Positions 5,399 to 8,743 of a DNA stretch of 8,743 nucleotides are shown here, piece after piece. Under the pieces are notes generated by a model, which did not search any database, was not told where the DNA came from, and worked only from the letters and a program-made list of their open reading frames with translations. How positions within the stretch are numbered: position 1 is the stretch's first letter; the number at the start of each line of letters is the position of its first letter. This DNA is from an uncultured Ruminococcus sp. (lineage in GTDB: Bacteria; Bacillota; Clostridia; Oscillospirales; Acutalibacteraceae): assembly GCA_946055445.1 (NCBI GenBank), contig CAMGGF010000041.1, positions 1 to 8,743 of the forward strand, given 5' to 3'. The position numbers and the translations under genes are program-made.

Positions 5399-7384
5399 AT
5401 GCGTGATTCTGTAAAGCGATGGATTTATGCGGCAATTCTGTTGCTTTTAACCGTACCGATTGTTTGCGGCGTTGCATTACAGGGCTTGGTGGTAACGGTG
5501 GTCAATGCCGTACCGCCTGTTGAGGTTACCGAAGTTACAACAGAAGCGACTACCGAAGCGGAAACAGAAAGTCTTATTATATATTCTCCGGCAGAAAATC
5601 CCTGTACCGTAGAAACGCCTACCGTGTATATCAGCGGCTATTGTGCGCCGCATTTGCCGCTTTCCGTGAATGGGCAGGCGGTGGAAAAAGCGGCAGACGG
5701 GCAGTTTTCGTATACTTGCCCGCTTACAGTCGGTGAAAACACGGTTACGGTTTCCAATACCGAGAAAGAAATTGCATTAACCGTCACTTATGCGCGTGCG
5801 CTTTTGCGTGCAGTTGCGCCCGAAAAGACGGTAACGGCGCAGGGCGGTATGCTGTTGGAGGTTTCCTGTGAGGCTTTGGGCGGCGCCGAGGTGTCCGCGA
5901 GCCTTTCGGGGCAGACCGTTTCTCTGACTCCGTCTGCGGAAAACGCATTGTCGGACGGCTTTGTAAAATACATTGGGCAGTTTTCCTTGCCTGCGGCAAA
6001 ATACGAAGTGCAAAATCTCGGCAAAATTCGCTTTACAGCGGCATTTGAAGGGCAACCCCAAACCGTTACGGGCGGCAGTGTGAAAATTGCGGCGTTAACT
6101 TATACGGATATCCCGATTGAAACGGGGCAAGGTACGGTGACGGCGCCGATTGTTTCGGGCGACGGCCTTGTGCAAACATTAACGCCAGACAAAGATTACG
6201 GCAGAGGCACGGCGCGCATTCTCAAAATCACGGCGGATTACGCGGAAACCTGTCCGGGCAATACCGCCGACGATAAATCCTCGCCGCTGTGCACGCCGTT
6301 TTTGCGCGGTACATATGACTATGTGGTCGGCGAAGGCCGTTTCAGCGAGAAAGATTACTATATTACAAAGTCGGGCTATAAAATCGAAAAAGCACAAAGC
6401 GAATGCTTTGACGGCTATATTTTACCGACGAATACCGTTTCGGTACATAAATCCTATACAGACGGGGAAACCACCGCCGTGCTCACAATGAACTGGAAGG
6501 TGCCGTTTGTCTCGGAACTGAAAAAACAGGCATATTACAAAGGGTATACCGGCAGAGCGTTCAATGTGGTGCATTCCACTGCGGAATATATTGACTTTGT
6601 TTTTTACTATACCAACGCCGCCGAGGGCAGTTTTGATTTTTCGGGCAGCAATACCGTGAAAAGCGCCGAGTGGGTGAATGTCGGCAAAGATGGGACAAGC
6701 ACTTTGCGCGTGTATTTGCGCCAAAGCGGCAAATTTTACGGGTACCGCGCCTATTATGCGAGTGATAATCGCTTGGTTATCAGTTTTCGCAATTTCCCGC
6801 AACCGTTGTCTGACACCGTCATTTTGCTCGACCCCGGGCACGGCGGCAGGGACTGCGGCGCAATCGGTGCAAACGGGGTTTATGAGGCAACATTAAATCT
6901 TCGTATTTCCGCGCTTGTCAAGCAAAAGTTAGAGGCGGCGGGTGTGCGTGTGGTAATCACCCGCACGGGAGACAGTTATGTGGACCCCGAAGCGCGCCGC
7001 AAAAAAGCCAGAGAAACCGGTGCGGACGCCTTTATTTCCATTCACTGCAATTCCAATACAAATAAATCGTTAAGCGGCACAGAGGTATATTATTACCGAG
7101 CTTATGCAAAACCGTTGGCGGCAAGCATTCATGCGCAACTTGCCGCAAGTTGGCACGATATTTACGCAAATGATGCGTATATGCGTGCACGCATTGTACC
7201 GGAAGACGGCGGCGTGCGCTATTATCCGTTTAAGGTGACGCGTATTGAAGAATGTCCTGCCGTGCTGATTGAATGCGGCTACCTTTCCAACGGGACGGAA
7301 TGCAGTCAACTTTGCCTGCCTACCGTGCAGGAAAGTATGGCGGACGCGATTGCCCGCGGCATTATTCAGTATTATCAATCGTAA
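5399..7384 (+). CDS. Secreted N-acetylmuramoyl-L-alanine amidase (Amidase_3) with long modular N-terminal half
   Basis: This 661-residue protein cleaves the bond between muramic acid and the stem peptide of peptidoglycan. A signal peptide or anchor (8-35) is followed by a Thr/Glu-rich linker (41-58). Beta-rich Ig-like modules follow (about 60-240), with a bacterial-type segment at 76-125 resembling a glucodextranase-B or Ig fold. A region of about 250-470 that I do not recognise comes next; its end (about 385-468) resembles an AMIN-like beta domain. The catalytic Amidase_3 domain occupies about 472-661: LLDPGHGG gives zinc ligand His481, VYEATLNL gives Glu496, SIHCN gives His549, and VLIECGYLSN gives the catalytic Glu625. 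I chose the ATG at 5399, with a weak GGGG site 10 nt upstream; a TTG at 5381 would add six residues. The protein has 13 cysteines outside the signal. It lies between the GHL10 and glucosaminidase genes in a likely operon. Confidence 0.93.
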   Translation: MRDSVKRWIYAAILLLLTVPIVCGVALQGLVVTVVNAVPPVEVTEVTTEATTEAETESLIIYSPAENPCTVETPTVYISGYCAPHLPLSVNGQAVEKAADGQFSYTCPLTVGENTVTVSNTEKEIALTVTYARALLRAVAPEKTVTAQGGMLLEVSCEALGGAEVSASLSGQTVSLTPSAENALSDGFVKYIGQFSLPAAKYEVQNLGKIRFTAAFEGQPQTVTGGSVKIAALTYTDIPIETGQGTVTAPIVSGDGLVQTLTPDKDYGRGTARILKITADYAETCPGNTADDKSSPLCTPFLRGTYDYVVGEGRFSEKDYYITKSGYKIEKAQSECFDGYILPTNTVSVHKSYTDGETTAVLTMNWKVPFVSELKKQAYYKGYTGRAFNVVHSTAEYIDFVFYYTNAAEGSFDFSGSNTVKSAEWVNVGKDGTSTLRVYLRQSGKFYGYRAYYASDNRLVISFRNFPQPLSDTVILLDPGHGGRDCGAIGANGVYEATLNLRISALVKQKLEAAGVRVVITRTGDSYVDPEARRKKARETGADAFISIHCNSNTNKSLSGTEVYYYRAYAKPLAASIHAQLAASWHDIYANDAYMRARIVPEDGGVRYYPFKVTRIEECPAVLIECGYLSNGTECSQLCLPTVQESMADAIARGIIQYYQS

Positions 7385-7415
7385 CAGAAATATAGAAAGG
7401 ATTTCGGTGTTTCGA

Positions 7416-8743
7416 ATGAAAACCAAAAAAATAGCAAGAACCGTTTTCATTGTGCTGTTGCTTTTTTGCGTGACGGTGTTGCCTGTTTTGGCGTTGACCG
7501 GCACGGTTACAACCAATGCCGACGCGCTTCGGGTGCGCACAGGCCCCGGTACGGGATATGCCGTATTGAAAGCAAACGGCGCAGAAGTGAAATTGCCGAA
7601 GGGTTCTGCGGTTTCTGTTTTGGGTACATATCAAAGCGACAAGGGCGATACAACCAATTATCCCGTTTGGTATCAAATTTCCGCAACCTTTCAAGGGACA
7701 AGCGTGACAGGTTATGTTGCGGCAAATTATATTACCTTAGACCCCGAAACGACCAACCCGCCCGTTTCCGGCGAGGATATTGATATTTACGCGGTGCCCG
7801 AGGCCTACCGCCCGTACTTAAAACCCTTAATGGAACGACATCCCAACTGGAAATTCACTTTTGTCGATACGGGGCTTGACTGGAATGTTGTCATGGACAA
7901 TGAATGCTACCGCGGCGCGCCGTTTCGCAATGTGGTGAGCAAATACAGCAGTGCGGCTTACCGTTACAAAGATGCCAACGGTAACGATGTGCCGTCGTCC
8001 GAGCCGGGCTGGTATCAAGCCTCTGATGAAGTGATTGCGTATTATATGGACCCGCGCAATTCTATGACCGAGGAGCGCATTTTCCAATTCGAACTGCAAG
8101 GGTTTAATGCAGAACTGCAAGATGTTGCGGGCGTGGAAGCCATTATCAAAGGCAGTTTTATGGAAAATGTCTACATAACGGCAGATGACGGCAGACGAAT
8201 CACTTACGCGCAGGCGATATATGAAGCCGGGAAACTTTCCGGCGCAAGCCCGTACTTTTTGGCGTCGAAAATCATTCAAGAGGTTTCCCGCAACGGCAGC
8301 GGCTCTACAAGCGGTACCTATATTGCCAAAGACGGCACGGATTTGAGTGGGTATTACAACTTTTACAATATTCGGGCCACAGCAGGCTCTGACCCCATCA
8401 AAAACGGTTTATCGTGGGCAAAAGAAAGCGGCGACTACGGCAGACCGTGGACAAGCCCTTATAAATCTATTGTCGGCGGCGCACAGTGGATTGCAAACGG
8501 CTACATCAATAAGGGGCAGAATACGAATTATCTGCAAAAATTCGATGTGGACAATTCCGACGGCAGACTGTATTGGCACCAGTATATGGCGAATGTTGCC
8601 GCCGCATACAGCGAGTCGAAAATTATGTTCCAAGGCTATGTCAATAACGGTATGTTGAACAATGATTTTGTGTTTGCCATTCCGCTTTACAACAATTTGC
8701 CGGCACAGCGTTGCCGCCTGCCGGGGGATACCTCGGTAGACCC
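7416..8743 (+). CDS. SH3b-containing endo-beta-N-acetylglucosaminidase (GH73/LytD-like), 3' end outside the window
   Basis: The frame is open from 7416 to the right edge (442 codons plus two bases) with no stop. A signal peptide (1-26) is followed by an SH3b domain (about 28-108: ADALRVRTGPGTGYAVL, then GYVAANYITL). A short linker leads to the glucosaminidase region: YRPYLKPLMERHPNWKF (131-147), ASDEVIAYYMDPRN (202-215), VEAIIKGSFM (240-249), ASPYFLASKIIQEVS (277-291) with Glu289 as probable catalytic acid, and YGRPWTSPYKSIVGGAQWI (341-359). Such enzymes cut the GlcNAc-MurNAc glycan strand. A GTG at 7407 is in frame and better spaced from AAAGGA (7396-7401), so the true start could be three codons earlier; the ATG has only GGTG before it. 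It starts 31 nt after the amidase stop, so co-transcription is likely. The C terminus and any further wall-binding repeats are not visible. Confidence 0.93.
   Translation, partial: MKTKKIARTVFIVLLLFCVTVLPVLALTGTVTTNADALRVRTGPGTGYAVLKANGAEVKLPKGSAVSVLGTYQSDKGDTTNYPVWYQISATFQGTSVTGYVAANYITLDPETTNPPVSGEDIDIYAVPEAYRPYLKPLMERHPNWKFTFVDTGLDWNVVMDNECYRGAPFRNVVSKYSSAAYRYKDANGNDVPSSEPGWYQASDEVIAYYMDPRNSMTEERIFQFELQGFNAELQDVAGVEAIIKGSFMENVYITADDGRRITYAQAIYEAGKLSGASPYFLASKIIQEVSRNGSGSTSGTYIAKDGTDLSGYYNFYNIRATAGSDPIKNGLSWAKESGDYGRPWTSPYKSIVGGAQWIANGYINKGQNTNYLQKFDVDNSDGRLYWHQYMANVAAAYSESKIMFQGYVNNGMLNNDFVFAIPLYNNLPAQRCRLPGDTSVD

Overview
The window looks like chromosomal housekeeping DNA from a low-to-mid G+C Gram-positive anaerobe, probably a clostridial (Oscillospirales/Ruminococcaceae-like) Firmicute. 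This is inferred from consensus SigA promoters, strong GGAGG ribosome binding sites, a PyrR-controlled transcription attenuator, an acyl-phosphate-dependent PlsY, and secreted SH3b/amidase/glucosaminidase wall enzymes. No mobile element, CRISPR array, tRNA or rRNA was seen.

Region 1 (1-2953) is a pyrimidine salvage module. The 5' end of upp (uracil phosphoribosyltransferase) leaves to the left. Divergent from it run pyrR (pyrimidine regulator/UPRTase) and a DUF523 protein of the 2-thiouracil desulfurase family. A uracil permease (uraA/pyrP) follows with its own promoter. Its 5' leader contains a readable PyrR attenuator: a PyrR-binding anti-antiterminator with a CAGAGA hexaloop, an alternative antiterminator helix, and an intrinsic terminator. 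The regulator, its RNA target and the transporter it controls are therefore all visible here. With UMP/UTP abundant, PyrR should hold the binding loop closed and the permease transcript should terminate.

Region 2 (2954-4042) holds plsY (glycerol-3-phosphate acyltransferase) and a convergent small membrane protein of the DUF1294 family. The two coding regions overlap by 6 bp at their stops, and each carries the other's apparent intrinsic terminator inside its coding sequence.

Region 3 (4101-8743) is a probable three-gene peptidoglycan-remodelling operon. It encodes a membrane-anchored or secreted GHL10 (DUF187/YngK/DigH-like) glycoside hydrolase, a 661-residue N-acetylmuramoyl-L-alanine amidase with a long modular N-terminal half, and a GH73-type endo-beta-N-acetylglucosaminidase with an SH3b domain that runs off the right edge. 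Together these would strip stem peptides from glycan strands and cut the strands.

No wholly new system is evident. The most interesting points are the complete PyrR attenuator, the DUF523 gene's position within uracil salvage, a Glu-to-Gln change at the expected uracil-binding position of the permease, the reciprocal embedded terminators, and the amidase/GHL10/glucosaminidase grouping.
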